Program-made: the position numbers and the translations under genes
Origin: Bacteroidales bacterium UBA1715
GTDB lineage: Bacteria; Bacteroidota; Bacteroidia; Bacteroidales; UBA1715
Assembly: GCA_002317135.1 (NCBI GenBank)
Contig: DCIX01000025.1
Span: 258,809-322,808, forward strand
Length of the DNA: 64,000 nucleotides
Reading direction: 5' to 3'
Notes under the pieces: generated by a model
Seen by the model: the letters and a program-made list of their open reading frames with translations, nothing else
What the model was told of the DNA's origin: nothing
The model's database searches: none
In this document: positions 35,389 to 45,142 of the stretch, in pieces
Layout: each line of letters opens with the position of its first letter
Position numbering within the stretch: the first letter of the stretch is position 1

Positions 35389-36285
35389 TTATCGATGGGC
35401 AAACAAGTCAAGTCTCCCATCATATTTAAAAATTCTTGCGTATAATAAATCCATATATCCACCTTGACTAGTCATTGTCATCTCTCCAAAATAAATTTTA
35501 TCTTCGCATACATACATATCAATACGAGCAACAGGAATTTCCTTTCCAATTACACTTACTATTTCCATCAATTTGTCAAAACACACAGGCTTGGGGATTA
35601 ACCTTTGTGGACGAATATAATGACTAGTCCAAATCGACCATTCCGGATGAAATTGCCAATTCATATCAAACGTAGCAACATTTGCATGATATCTTTCTCT
35701 ATTCCATGTCGCCCAAGTAAACATTGGCTTACCATTAAATGTCCATATTTTATAATCCACAAGTGATGTTGATTCGCATGGTTGTGTAGTAACATCTAGT
35801 AATTCTTCTGCAATAATACATGGTGTAATCCTTGCGTAATGAGGTTCACCCGACAACACACTCAACTTTTCGTTCAACATTTTACGAAAATGCTCTTTCG
35901 TTGCCACTATATCTAATTTACTTTTATCCCTACATATAATAACATCTCCACTTCCATTGTTGCATTTCATCACAAACTGATTAGGTAATTCTTCCCAATT
36001 AATATCATCAACAGAATCCCATTTACCAATAAGAGGTATTAAGATTTCTTGAAGTCCTATGCTTTCTAAATATTCTCTCACTCTATATTTGTCAGCATAT
36101 ATATGCCATTTACTAGTATCTCCATAAAATTTTAACCAATTAATCTTTTCATTTATATCTTTTGGATGGTTAAAATCTGGCCATTTATGGGTTTTATAAA
36201 AAATTTTCAATTTTGCTGTACGAATTGGAGTAAGCAAGCCTATCTTAACAAAAACTAAAACAAAAAACTTAATTATACCTTTCAT
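35389..36285 (-). CDS. TupA-like ATP-grasp protein
   Basis: 298 residues. The N-terminal part (FNHPKDINEKINWLKFY, YADKYRVREYLES) and the core VMKCNNGSGDVIICRDKSKL with VDYKIWTFNGKPMFT and RIDMYVCEDKIYFGEMT are typical of the TupA/ATPgrasp_TupA family found in polysaccharide loci. Relatives ligate amino acids or similar groups to glycans (teichuronopeptide synthesis). The substrate here is unknown. Confidence 0.85.
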   Translation of the reverse strand: MKGIIKFFVLVFVKIGLLTPIRTAKLKIFYKTHKWPDFNHPKDINEKINWLKFYGDTSKWHIYADKYRVREYLESIGLQEILIPLIGKWDSVDDINWEELPNQFVMKCNNGSGDVIICRDKSKLDIVATKEHFRKMLNEKLSVLSGEPHYARITPCIIAEELLDVTTQPCESTSLVDYKIWTFNGKPMFTWATWNRERYHANVATFDMNWQFHPEWSIWTSHYIRPQRLIPKPVCFDKLMEIVSVIGKEIPVARIDMYVCEDKIYFGEMTMTSQGGYMDLLYARIFKYDGRLDLFAHR

Positions 36286-36323
36286 AAAAATTGACCTATA
36301 TACTTAAAATTTATTATTTCATT

Positions 36324-37367
36324 TTATATAAATTTACCTATTTTTGGTAACTTTCTAAACAAACATGTTGTTGCCATAGACAATAAAAGTACGACAAATA
36401 GGATTAATATATAAACCATTGGATTATATTCTAACGGATTAAATCCGACTACTTTATATAAAATATTCAACCAAAGCATGTGGAAAACATAAACTCCAAA
36501 CGATTGATTATCTATCATCTTAACAATTTTATTACTAACTAAAAAACTAAATTTTCCTTTATTCACATAACAAAAAAGAAAAATAGAAATACCAAGTATT
36601 ACCTCCAACGGAGAATTGTAACTAGCGCAAAATGAAAACTTCTCGCATCCCTCGTAATAATAATGATTAGCGACCAACAAAAGTAAAGACAACAACACAA
36701 CCAAGAGCAATAAGCAAAAGCTATTTTTCTTAATCTTTTGACTATGTATTTCATCTATTTGAGACACTCTCCATCCCAATAACATATATAAAATGTATAT
36801 TGAATGAACGGGAAAATCTATTCCTATTTGAAAATCAAAAAAATGTTTAGTTGCAAACATTAAACTACTAGAGAAAAACAAAAGCAATATTAATGCATCC
36901 ACATCTCTTAGCTTTGCTGTATTCAATATCATCTTTAGAAAGGGGGTTACTAAATATAGTCCTAATAACATATACAAGTACCACATGTGTGTCCACGACT
37001 TGCCTATTAATACATTTACGAAAGAAGTATAAAACAAAGAGAGATTTATTGATCTTGTATTAGAGTACTCTTCCATTAAAGCAAAGGAACCTCCAACCAC
37101 TAATAGAACAACAGCTATTCTCCATAAATATTTTTTTATTGCAATTTCAAAAGATATTTCTCTCTTTTTATCAAGAAGCAATGCACCTGTAATCATCACA
37201 AATATTGGAACTGCCCAATGCACTAAAGAAACACAAGCTCCCGTAAACTCATCATCAAACCGTGTTGCCGATTCCCTAAACACATGATCCGCCACTAGAG
37301 GAACATGATTTATAAGAACTGCCAATGTCGCAATAACTCTGAGGAATACAATATAATCTATTCGCAT
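36324..37367 (-). CDS. Acyltransferase 3 family membrane protein
   Basis: 347 residues with about ten membrane helices. The family motif is seen at the N-terminus (RVIATLAVLINHVPL, with catalytic-type His), and the WAVPIFVMITGALLLDKK segment is present. It probably O-acetylates the surface glycan, transferring acyl groups across the membrane. It overlaps the upstream glycosyltransferase by 10 bases. Confidence 0.87.
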   Translation of the reverse strand: MRIDYIVFLRVIATLAVLINHVPLVADHVFRESATRFDDEFTGACVSLVHWAVPIFVMITGALLLDKKREISFEIAIKKYLWRIAVVLLVVGGSFALMEEYSNTRSINLSLFYTSFVNVLIGKSWTHMWYLYMLLGLYLVTPFLKMILNTAKLRDVDALILLLFFSSSLMFATKHFFDFQIGIDFPVHSIYILYMLLGWRVSQIDEIHSQKIKKNSFCLLLLVVLLSLLLLVANHYYYEGCEKFSFCASYNSPLEVILGISIFLFCYVNKGKFSFLVSNKIVKMIDNQSFGVYVFHMLWLNILYKVVGFNPLEYNPMVYILILFVVLLLSMATTCLFRKLPKIGKFI

Positions 37368-38542
37368 AATTTAAATATTTTATTTTCCCATTGTTCGTAA
37401 ATAGAATCCATACTAAATTTTTCACTTGTTCTAATTGCATTGTTCATCATGTTAGACAATTTGTCATTGTCACAAATTAATGATTCCACCTTTAATGCCA
37501 TTTCCTCAGCAGAAAACAATCCATTTGTGGAAGAATATAACAGTCCGTTATACTCATCAACAATTATATCTTGCAGAGCTGTATAACTATTATAGACCAC
37601 AGGCACCACTCCAAACGACATTCCTTCCACCAATACCAATCCAAATCCCTCGAAATCTGACGTTAGCAATAAAATAGAAGCTCTTTCATAATATTCGCGA
37701 GGTGCCTGTCTGCCTTCTAATTTTACATTTTTCAACTGATATTTTTCTATTCTGTCTTCAAGTTCCTTTCTTTCTTCTCCGTCACCCACTATGGTTAAGT
37801 TCCAATCTGGATATTTTTTCTCTAACACATTCCAAATATCAATAACGCGAGAAACCTTTTTTTGTATAGGATCCAATCTACCTACATATAAAATTTCTTT
37901 CCTTTTTGTCTTAGGGCTAAAAACAAAACCACTTTTATCTATTGTTAATGGATTCGACTGAACTATCAATTTATTAGCATTTTTTATTCCTGTAAATTCT
38001 TCAAACGGAACAACGAAACTTTTAGAAAGCAACTGATAGGCATCACTATTATTGTATACATACCTCATACTCATAGAGGTAACCTGTTCAACAATACGTC
38101 GAATACACCTTAACCAAAAGGATTTAAATACCGAACAATTACTTTTAAGAACAGTATCAATTTTTTGTAACTTTCCATTTGCTTTAGGATCATTATGATA
38201 AACCGATATAACCTTTGTTTTTAATCCTGTTCGTTTAAGGGCCAATCTAGCTGTTAGTATAAACCGCCATGGTAAACCCCAATTATTTATTATCAAATCA
38301 GGTCTCTCTATTTTAAGAGCTTCACTTAAAATTTTAACATTTGAATACTTAAACTTACTATTTGAACATCCTACGTAAACATTGATCTTTTCATCTAGCA
38401 TTTCTTCCACGCCTAAATGATCATTATTAAACGCAAAGACTGAAACATGATGACATTTGGAACAGAAAAAGTTAGCCAACTCCTTCGTAACAATCCCAAC
38501 GCCACCTATATTGAAATTTTGACCTAAAAAAAGAATATTCAT
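37358..38542 (-). CDS. GT4-family glycosyltransferase
   Basis: 394 residues from ATG 38542, where the GT-B fold begins (MNILFLGQNFNIGGVGIVTKE). The 66 codons open upstream to 38740 are the tails of two decayed genes, not part of this one. The donor-binding domain has ILYVGRLDPIQKKVSRVID, and the E-x7-E motif is in SDFEGFGLVLVEGMSFG. It adds a sugar to the lipid-linked repeat unit; the donor and acceptor are unknown. Confidence 0.88.
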   Translation of the reverse strand: MNILFLGQNFNIGGVGIVTKELANFFCSKCHHVSVFAFNNDHLGVEEMLDEKINVYVGCSNSKFKYSNVKILSEALKIERPDLIINNWGLPWRFILTARLALKRTGLKTKVISVYHNDPKANGKLQKIDTVLKSNCSVFKSFWLRCIRRIVEQVTSMSMRYVYNNSDAYQLLSKSFVVPFEEFTGIKNANKLIVQSNPLTIDKSGFVFSPKTKRKEILYVGRLDPIQKKVSRVIDIWNVLEKKYPDWNLTIVGDGEERKELEDRIEKYQLKNVKLEGRQAPREYYERASILLLTSDFEGFGLVLVEGMSFGVVPVVYNSYTALQDIIVDEYNGLLYSSTNGLFSAEEMALKVESLICDNDKLSNMMNNAIRTSEKFSMDSIYEQWENKIFKLCE

Positions 38543-38543
38543 A

Positions 38544-38600
38544 TTATTCAACCTTAATTGAACCAATCTTTCTAGCAGGAACACCAGCAAGAATTGCTCC
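38544..38600 (-). pseudogene. 3' fragment of a hexapeptide acetyltransferase gene
   Basis: The minus strand reads GAILAGVPARKIGSIKVE and then TAA, the classic C-terminus of left-handed beta-helix acetyltransferases. Nothing recognisable of that protein lies upstream; the sequence switches to the acyltransferase tail at about 38605. The next gene's ATG follows two bases later. Confidence 0.65.
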
Positions 38601-38604
38601 CTAC

Positions 38605-39102
38605 AGAAAAATAATTTAGATTTAACACTTTTATAAACCCAATCAAATCCTAAACTTAGGATAATGCCTAATATGCCATAAACTATCCAAGGAACATTTC
38701 CCGAGCAAACAGATTCCTTAATAGACATATACATAGGCAATAACGGTTCTTTTGTACCAATAGAAATAAAATTCAGATAGATTATAGGAAATAATCTTTC
38801 GAAGAAAACGATTCCGCATATAGCCCATAATACGCAAATAAATTATGCAACAACAACATAAAAAAGGAAAAACTTTAAAAAGGGATAATATAAAGACCTA
38901 ACTCTCTTTATAAAGAATTCCTTGATACTTTTCCAATCTTCGAAATATTTATCTTCTTTGCTCGTAAATCCAGAAGCCATAAAAAAGAGGCATATGTATA
39001 TAATACATCATATCACATAATAACTTGGAGCATTCTGTATGGCCTATCACCACCATAATCATAGCCAATCCTTTTATTACCCAATTCAACAATTCTCTTC
39101 AT
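38605..39102 (-). pseudogene. Frameshifted and deleted acyltransferase 3 gene
   Basis: Minus-strand fragments in three frames spell an acyltransferase-3 protein. MKRIVELGNK (from 39102) leads by frameshift to KGLAMIMVVIGHTECSKLL and YYIHMPLFY. A second shift gives FFMASGFTSKEDKYFEDWKS and FFIKRVRSLYYPFLKFFLFY, then a stop. The rest (38610-38750) reads as a late hydrophobic helix, WIVYGILGIILSLGFDWVYK. The middle is missing. It overlaps the 3' end of the next glycosyltransferase gene. Confidence 0.78.
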
Positions 39103-40228
39103 CTTTTTTTTCGCTAATTTTCTTTAGACAATCAAATAATGTTATCCACTTTTGCATAATAGACTCTTTCTCGAATCTATGCGTAGTTGTTAAAGCACAT
39201 TGACTCATATTATTCCAATTGCGCATATTCTCTATCATGTTACAAATTCCTTCTGCAAGATTCTCTGGCTTATGTTTTTCTATCAGATAACCATTCTTGT
39301 TATTCTCTATTACATCCCGAGTACCTGTAATAGCATAACTAACACATGGTAGTCCACATTGCATTGCCTCTATCATAACTAATGGCTGTCCTTCATATCG
39401 AGAAGACAAAATAAAAAAATCTGATTTTAAGTATTCTGCCTGGATATCATTCGTAACTCCACAAAGATTGATAATTCCTTGAAGATTGTATTTTTTTATT
39501 AAATTTTCTAGATTTAATTTTTCTTTTCCATTCCCCCAAATATTCAAAATCCATTCTGGATGTTGCTGATGAACAAGTGCCCACGAACGAACCAAAGACT
39601 CATGATCCTTTTGAAATTCCAAACGGCCAACTGTTATTGCGCAGTTAAAGCCATGCTCACGTATGCCGTCTATAGTTTTCACATTTGAGAAATTTTCTAT
39701 TACTTCAATATTTTTAAATCCCCATGATTTCGCATCATCGTTTGTCAAAACAATACAACGATCATACCTAGGATAAACGGTTTTACGAAGTAAATTCTGA
39801 AACCAAATTTTTAAATAATTTTCACCATATAAACTATGATTCATTATCTTTAAACCATCATATGAAAAGTGCAGTTCTACAATCTTGGGAATTGTACGAA
39901 AAACAAATGGCAAAAAATAACTAACTACTCTAACATTAGCATTAACAATCACATCTGGTTGATACTGAGTAATATATTTTTTTGTTTGTGAGTAAATATC
40001 TCGAAAACTCAGTATTTTAGTTGTAAACGAGGAAGAACTTACATCTCGTGATATAGGCATTAATTCAACTCGAGAGTCTATTGGATAAAACGAAGTTTCT
40101 CCTCTAATGCCATAGTAGACCAATCCCACCCTGTACCCATGTTCTACTAAATAGTTGACCTTATCTATCACTATACGCTCTATTCCACCACTATTAGTAA
40201 TTTGATTAATTAAATATAATAGTTTCAT
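39086..40228 (-). CDS. GT4-family glycosyltransferase
   Basis: 380 residues. N-terminal acceptor domain LLYLINQITNSGGIERIVID; donor domain with AITVGRLEFQKDHESLVRSW and the E-x7-E segment SSRYEGQPLVMIEAMQCGLP. The strand NIWGNGKEKLNLENLIKKY is also typical. It starts three bases after the polymerase gene stop when read in the direction of transcription. Confidence 0.9.
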   Translation of the reverse strand: MKLLYLINQITNSGGIERIVIDKVNYLVEHGYRVGLVYYGIRGETSFYPIDSRVELMPISRDVSSSSFTTKILSFRDIYSQTKKYITQYQPDVIVNANVRVVSYFLPFVFRTIPKIVELHFSYDGLKIMNHSLYGENYLKIWFQNLLRKTVYPRYDRCIVLTNDDAKSWGFKNIEVIENFSNVKTIDGIREHGFNCAITVGRLEFQKDHESLVRSWALVHQQHPEWILNIWGNGKEKLNLENLIKKYNLQGIINLCGVTNDIQAEYLKSDFFILSSRYEGQPLVMIEAMQCGLPCVSYAITGTRDVIENNKNGYLIEKHKPENLAEGICNMIENMRNWNNMSQCALTTTHRFEKESIMQKWITLFDCLKKISEKKDEENC

Positions 40229-40231
40229 AGA

Positions 40232-41416
40232 TTAATCCTTACTTTTTTCCATTAGGTAAAATAAAAGCCCATTATAAACAAACGATCCAATTCTAAACAA
40301 TTCAATTGACAACAATGAAGCTGGCAACAAGAATAAATAAATTGCTTTTAAATATACTCTATCTGATGATTGTTGTAATAATAAATTTCTAATTATCGTT
40401 ATAATCAAAATTATAACAGAGATTGGTCCAATGATACAAGCAAAACCCAATAACCCAAGATCTACCCACCCCGAACGGACATAATTCATTCCCTTTTCGT
40501 ATTGAGTATCCAAAATGTAGATGTAATCCTGCCCATATTCGGAATGGATACTTGGGAAACCTGTTCCGAAGATTATTTCATAAATATTTTTAAAATGATC
40601 TTTTAAATAAAAATCTAATTCTAACAATCTTATATATTCATCATTACCAAAAGCATCGGATTTATTCTTCGCAATAAATTCACTAACTCTTGACTGAAAA
40701 ACATCTGTATATGAAAAAAACAAAATAAATGGTATCGAAATCGTCACTAAAAATATAGTAGTTCTATTAAATACTCCATTTCTAATAATTAGATAAAAGA
40801 ATGGTAATAATAATAATAGTAATAACATTCTATAACCAAGCATAACAAAAATTAGTACCGTAACAAAAAATAAAATAAGATGTTTTATTTTGGAGGTACG
40901 TAAAAATTTTTGAAGAGAAAGACAAAAACCTATACTACACAAAATTTGGCCATCAATTTTTATTCTTGAATACTGACTCGCAACATCATTATAACGAAAA
41001 AGTTTGATAGGATATACAAAGTATTGAATCAAATAACATAGGCAAAAAATAATCACTAGTCTATATAAAACATCCTCAATATCTTTGCTTTTCAAATTAG
41101 TTCCTAATAAATAAAAGTAAATTAACAAGGAACATTGATTAATGAAATTATCTGTAGAAAAAGTATACATTAAATCCTGACCTCTATTAAGCCAAGAACT
41201 AAGGCAACTCATAAATAAAAACACAAAATACAATACTATCGCTTTTTTACTATAACCATAACAGTGACGATTCTTAATAGCATAATGAATAAAAATAAGA
41301 ATAGCTATAACATTAAGTTTGTTTGGGATAATTACGCAATTAAAAAAATTGGTAGAAAAAAGTATCAGCAAAATTAATGTATTCTTACTTTTATTTGAAG
41401 TTCTTGTACCGAGCAT
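40232..41416 (-). CDS. Wzy-like polysaccharide polymerase
   Basis: 394 residues with about ten to twelve hydrophobic helices and one long loop (about 240-310) between late helices, the layout of O-antigen/capsule polymerases. Sequence conservation in Wzy proteins is too low for certainty; the call rests on topology and location between glycosyltransferases and the flippase. ATG 41416 is used; the longer frame begins with TTG. AT content is higher than in the flanking housekeeping genes. Confidence 0.72.
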   Translation of the reverse strand: MLGTRTSNKSKNTLILLILFSTNFFNCVIIPNKLNVIAILIFIHYAIKNRHCYGYSKKAIVLYFVFLFMSCLSSWLNRGQDLMYTFSTDNFINQCSLLIYFYLLGTNLKSKDIEDVLYRLVIIFCLCYLIQYFVYPIKLFRYNDVASQYSRIKIDGQILCSIGFCLSLQKFLRTSKIKHLILFFVTVLIFVMLGYRMLLLLLLLPFFYLIIRNGVFNRTTIFLVTISIPFILFFSYTDVFQSRVSEFIAKNKSDAFGNDEYIRLLELDFYLKDHFKNIYEIIFGTGFPSIHSEYGQDYIYILDTQYEKGMNYVRSGWVDLGLLGFACIIGPISVIILIITIIRNLLLQQSSDRVYLKAIYLFLLPASLLSIELFRIGSFVYNGLLFYLMEKSKD

Positions 41417-41420
41417 TGTC

Positions 41421-42572
41421 TTAATTCTCAAATATTTTAATATACTGATTTGCTATTATATTCCATGAAAATACTCCTTCTTGATTCTCATACTTAATAG
41501 TTCGCTTTAATAAATTATAAAATGAAGTGTCTTTATATAATTTAGAAATTGCAATAGCCAAACTATTACTATCCTTAGGTGGAACAACAATACCTGTTTG
41601 ATTATGTTTAACCATCTCTGGAAGTCCTCCTACATTTGTTACAATCAAAGGAACGCCCATAGTTAACGACGTCATAACCACCCCACTTTGTGTTGCTTCG
41701 ATATAAGGACAAACAACACATTTTGAGATATTTAATAATGAATATAATTCTTCATTAGTTATATAACGATTAATAAAATGTATATAATCACTTTTATTAT
41801 ATTCGGTAACATCAAAATTGTATTCACCAGCTCCCGCTACAACTAAATGTATAGATGGCATGACTTGATGAACTAATTTCATTGCACTAAGCAAATAATC
41901 AATACCCTTATATGGAGAAATCCTTCCACAAAACAACACAATTGGACCTTCTAATGACAATATATTATTGTCATTCTTGTATAAATGAATACAATCGTAA
42001 GTTCCTAATTTATTAAAGTAAATACTAGTTAAAGGAATATTAAATTTCTCAGAAAAATCCTTTGCCTGATTCTTATTGAGCAAGACAAACTTCTTTATTC
42101 TTGGGAAAGCATAACTCCTGTTTATTGTTTTTCTATAATTACATTCTCCAATATGAGGAAAGGGATCATGAACAAGTTGAACTATAATATCCCGATATTT
42201 ATACAAAGGTCTATCAATAATATCAATAAAATCTGTACAAAATAGAATATCAGGGTTTATATCCTTTATTAATTTGAAAAATTTATACCTCATGTACAAA
42301 TTTGACAAAGAATAAATTTTCCCCAGTCTATTCAAGACAAAAGATTTATCAATATCAACAAAATTTGAAAAAGAATCAAATTGAGGGTAGATTGACAATG
42401 GGAAAATTCCTGTCCTCTCATACTGTTTGTCAATAGAAATAATTGAAGATTGTAACGCGTATGGGACAATTTCAAAGAATAAGTATACCTCATGACCAAG
42501 AGCTTTCAACTCGTGGATAAGAGGTAAATCACAATCAAAAAAATAAGTATGTGTATAATAAACAATTTTCAT
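41421..42572 (-). CDS. GT4-family glycosyltransferase
   Basis: 383 residues. The N-terminus is MKIVYYTHTYFFDCDLPLIHELKALGHEV. The donor domain has IVLFCGRISPYKGIDYLLSAM, HLVVAGAGEYNF and the variant region VVCPYIEATQSGVVMTSLTMGVP, which lines up with the E-x7-E motif but has a TQSG insertion typical of GT4 subgroups. It adds one sugar to the repeat unit. Confidence 0.9.
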   Translation of the reverse strand: MKIVYYTHTYFFDCDLPLIHELKALGHEVYLFFEIVPYALQSSIISIDKQYERTGIFPLSIYPQFDSFSNFVDIDKSFVLNRLGKIYSLSNLYMRYKFFKLIKDINPDILFCTDFIDIIDRPLYKYRDIIVQLVHDPFPHIGECNYRKTINRSYAFPRIKKFVLLNKNQAKDFSEKFNIPLTSIYFNKLGTYDCIHLYKNDNNILSLEGPIVLFCGRISPYKGIDYLLSAMKLVHQVMPSIHLVVAGAGEYNFDVTEYNKSDYIHFINRYITNEELYSLLNISKCVVCPYIEATQSGVVMTSLTMGVPLIVTNVGGLPEMVKHNQTGIVVPPKDSNSLAIAISKLYKDTSFYNLLKRTIKYENQEGVFSWNIIANQYIKIFEN

Positions 42573-42578
42573 ATAGAC

Positions 42579-43583
42579 TTATATTTTTCGACCAAACATG
42601 ATATAATATACCTTTTTAAACACCTTTAAGGGTTCAAATACAACAATACACATAAATACGTTAACAATAGCAACCACAATTGAAATAAACAACTCAAGAG
42701 TTTGACTATTTAAAAATGAAAACAAAGACCCTTTGTCTATATAATATAATATGACATCTCCAATACATGTCATCTGTACTAAAAAATAAAAATGCAATAT
42801 GTAAATTTCCATGGAATGTTTACCGAGATATTCTAAACAATCGGTCACACTTTTGAAAAATAGTTTATTTTTAAATAGATAGAACAAAGCAACAATAGTG
42901 GAAAAAACACATATATAATTAATGTATGATGGGATAACAACCATCTTATATATACATATAAAATATACAATTGATATTAATGCACACACATTTGCAATTA
43001 TTGGAATTAAATATTTATCAAATAGATTATAACGACGACAAAACACAGCTAACACAAAATATATCCAATACATTGATAAATGATCAAAGTCAAAAATCAA
43101 ATCAAAATAATAAAAGTCAACACATTTGTATGATAGTTTAAAACAAAGAATTGAAAGCAATATCCATACAATGTCAACTATTTTTTTTGACGTTAGTTTC
43201 ATGCGAACAAAATCATATATCATTTGAAATGATATATAAAAAAACAATGTTCTGAGGAACCAATAAGAATCTGTTCTACCCTTAATAATATAAAATAGTA
43301 ACCCCATTACGATAAATGGAAATAATAATCCACTAACCTTGTGCCACCAATAACTAATACTTATTCTGGTCTCAGTATTCTGGGAACTATACAGAAATCC
43401 CGATATAAAAATCAATAATGGCATATGAAAAGAATATATAATTCGCCAAATAGTCATGGCCTGAGGAATAGTTTCAATAGTATTTTGATAAGAATCAAAG
43501 AACCATGATATAACATGTCCCATAACAACGAGAAATATAGCAAATCCTTTCAACGTATCAAGGTATTGAAATCTAATGTTCAT
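42579..43583 (-). CDS. Acyltransferase 3 family membrane protein
   Basis: 334 residues with about ten membrane helices. The family's opening DTLKGFAIFLVVMGHVISW with its conserved His is followed by IIYSFHMPLLIFISGFLYS and WWHKVSGLLFPFIVMG. It is a second putative O-acetyltransferase in the locus, distinct from the one at 36324. It overlaps the neighbouring pyruvyl-transferase gene by 11 bases. Confidence 0.9.
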   Translation of the reverse strand: MNIRFQYLDTLKGFAIFLVVMGHVISWFFDSYQNTIETIPQAMTIWRIIYSFHMPLLIFISGFLYSSQNTETRISISYWWHKVSGLLFPFIVMGLLFYIIKGRTDSYWFLRTLFFYISFQMIYDFVRMKLTSKKIVDIVWILLSILCFKLSYKCVDFYYFDLIFDFDHLSMYWIYFVLAVFCRRYNLFDKYLIPIIANVCALISIVYFICIYKMVVIPSYINYICVFSTIVALFYLFKNKLFFKSVTDCLEYLGKHSMEIYILHFYFLVQMTCIGDVILYYIDKGSLFSFLNSQTLELFISIVVAIVNVFMCIVVFEPLKVFKKVYYIMFGRKI

Positions 43584-44634
43584 AATAACTTTTTAAAATA
43601 TTTAATGACTTTAAACGTTTTGCATCAAGTATAGATTTATCAACAATTATTGCATCATTGGTAGACAATCCTAATAATTCAAAAATTGAATCAAACCTCG
43701 AATTTCCCCTCCCTTTATTTCTAATTAACCTAAAAGGTTTATCAAATATTATAGAAAACAGCAACCCATGATATGAATCAGTTACAACAAAATCAGATTC
43801 ATAAAAACTTCGTAACCACTGTTGAATTCCTATTAGCTTGCCACTACGTATCTGATTAAAAGGAATCAAATTACGTTTAGAAGATTCTTCTTTAATAATT
43901 GACGTTTTTTCGTTTGAGGGATCTAGAATATAGCAAAACATGTTGCCTTCCGAAGGAATTGTTGAGCCATCATTAATCAACTCTAGATAATCATCTTTAG
44001 AAAGTAACAAAGTTGGATCCAAAACCCATTCTGCCTTTGGTGAAGTCCAAGATAATTTATTAAAAACCGATAATGCAGATTTCTCTCTCACAGACACACC
44101 ATCAAAATTGGAATACAAACTAGAAAGTCTTATTATTTCAGCGGCAGAAAAATCAACGTCATCTGTGCCCAAAGAAATTCCGTAGGCAAATCTTTTTTTG
44201 TCTTCAGGTAACCAATCAAAAAAAAATGTATCAATTCCATACATTCTAGCATATTCACTTCTCCAAACCTGATCAGAACCTACGACATACGCATCAAAAT
44301 TTAAAAACGACAACAAATCACTTTTTGATGTTAAAATATTCGTATGCTTTATATACTTATTATAAAAGGGATCTGATATTAGACATCTTTCTTTATAATT
44401 TAAAAGCTCGTATCTATTTGAGAACAAAGAAATATTATGATCTCTCAAAAGCTTTTTCACAAATCTTTTAGGGATTCTCAACACTCTTTTGGTAAAAGAT
44501 ATCTCATAATTATCTCTTAAATTCAAATGCGTCACATCATGTCCCATACGTTGTAAAACACTCATCAATGCATAACGCTGTAAATTACCTCCGTAATTAT
44601 TATCATACTGAAGGTTCAATAATGCTATCTTCAT
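43573..44634 (-). CDS. Polysaccharide pyruvyl transferase family protein
   Basis: 353 residues. The N-terminus NLQYDNNYGGNLQRYALMSVL is the family signature, followed by AYVVGSDQVWRSEYA and the late VTDSYHGLLFSIIFDKPF motif (SxHG). Such proteins add ketal pyruvate to sugars. The partner iron-sulfur FrhB-like gene at 45143 often occurs with them, and the pair may act together. Confidence 0.88.
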   Translation of the reverse strand: MKIALLNLQYDNNYGGNLQRYALMSVLQRMGHDVTHLNLRDNYEISFTKRVLRIPKRFVKKLLRDHNISLFSNRYELLNYKERCLISDPFYNKYIKHTNILTSKSDLLSFLNFDAYVVGSDQVWRSEYARMYGIDTFFFDWLPEDKKRFAYGISLGTDDVDFSAAEIIRLSSLYSNFDGVSVREKSALSVFNKLSWTSPKAEWVLDPTLLLSKDDYLELINDGSTIPSEGNMFCYILDPSNEKTSIIKEESSKRNLIPFNQIRSGKLIGIQQWLRSFYESDFVVTDSYHGLLFSIIFDKPFRLIRNKGRGNSRFDSIFELLGLSTNDAIIVDKSILDAKRLKSLNILKSYYEH

Positions 44635-44643
44635 ATGAAAATC

Positions 44644-45129
44644 TTAAAAACGAACCCATTCAGAATCCATATCTTTTCTTGTTTTTATTATTTTGGCAGG
44701 AATACCTACTATATCTCCAATATGGATTGGTCCAATAACTTTACATCCCGAAGAGAAATGACAATTATTACCAATTGTTGGACATCCATCTTGGGTATGA
44801 CCAATAGTAACTTGCTGATTGATCCAACAATTATCCCCTATTGAATTGCATGCTATTATTGTAGAAAATCCATGTTGTATGAATAAGCCTTTGCCAACTT
44901 TTGGACATAAAATAAATAAAGGATAATAGAAACTTGTAATTTTGAAAATTATCTTAATTAAAAACAAAAGCCATGAACCCTTAAGCCTATAACACAACAA
45001 TGTTCTATACTCAGGTAATCGTAAAATTCTTAAAAGAAAACGAAAGGAAGGTTTTTTATGCAAACAACTACAGAAACGTAGATAATCAGCTTTGATTATC
45101 TCAAAATTAACTAATTGTATTACTCTCAT
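44644..45129 (-). CDS. Serine acetyltransferase-like (hexapeptide repeat) acetyltransferase
   Basis: 161 residues. A helical N-terminus is followed by left-handed beta-helix hexapeptides (ISKVGKGLFIQHGFSTIIAC-like turns, INQQVTIGHTQDGCPTIGNNCHFSSG, VIGPIHIGD). It acetylates a sugar or amino group using acetyl-CoA in the cytoplasm. The C-terminus VGIPAKIIKTRKD matches the family. Confidence 0.88.
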   Translation of the reverse strand: MRVIQLVNFEIIKADYLRFCSCLHKKPSFRFLLRILRLPEYRTLLCYRLKGSWLLFLIKIIFKITSFYYPLFILCPKVGKGLFIQHGFSTIIACNSIGDNCWINQQVTIGHTQDGCPTIGNNCHFSSGCKVIGPIHIGDIVGIPAKIIKTRKDMDSEWVRF

Positions 45130-45142
45130 ATAACAAACGACA

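Noticed and set aside
38543..38740. 66-codon N-terminal extension of the glycosyltransferase at 37358
   Set aside because: It reads the tails of an acyltransferase and, in another frame, an acetyltransferase remnant. The GT-B fold starts at 38542.
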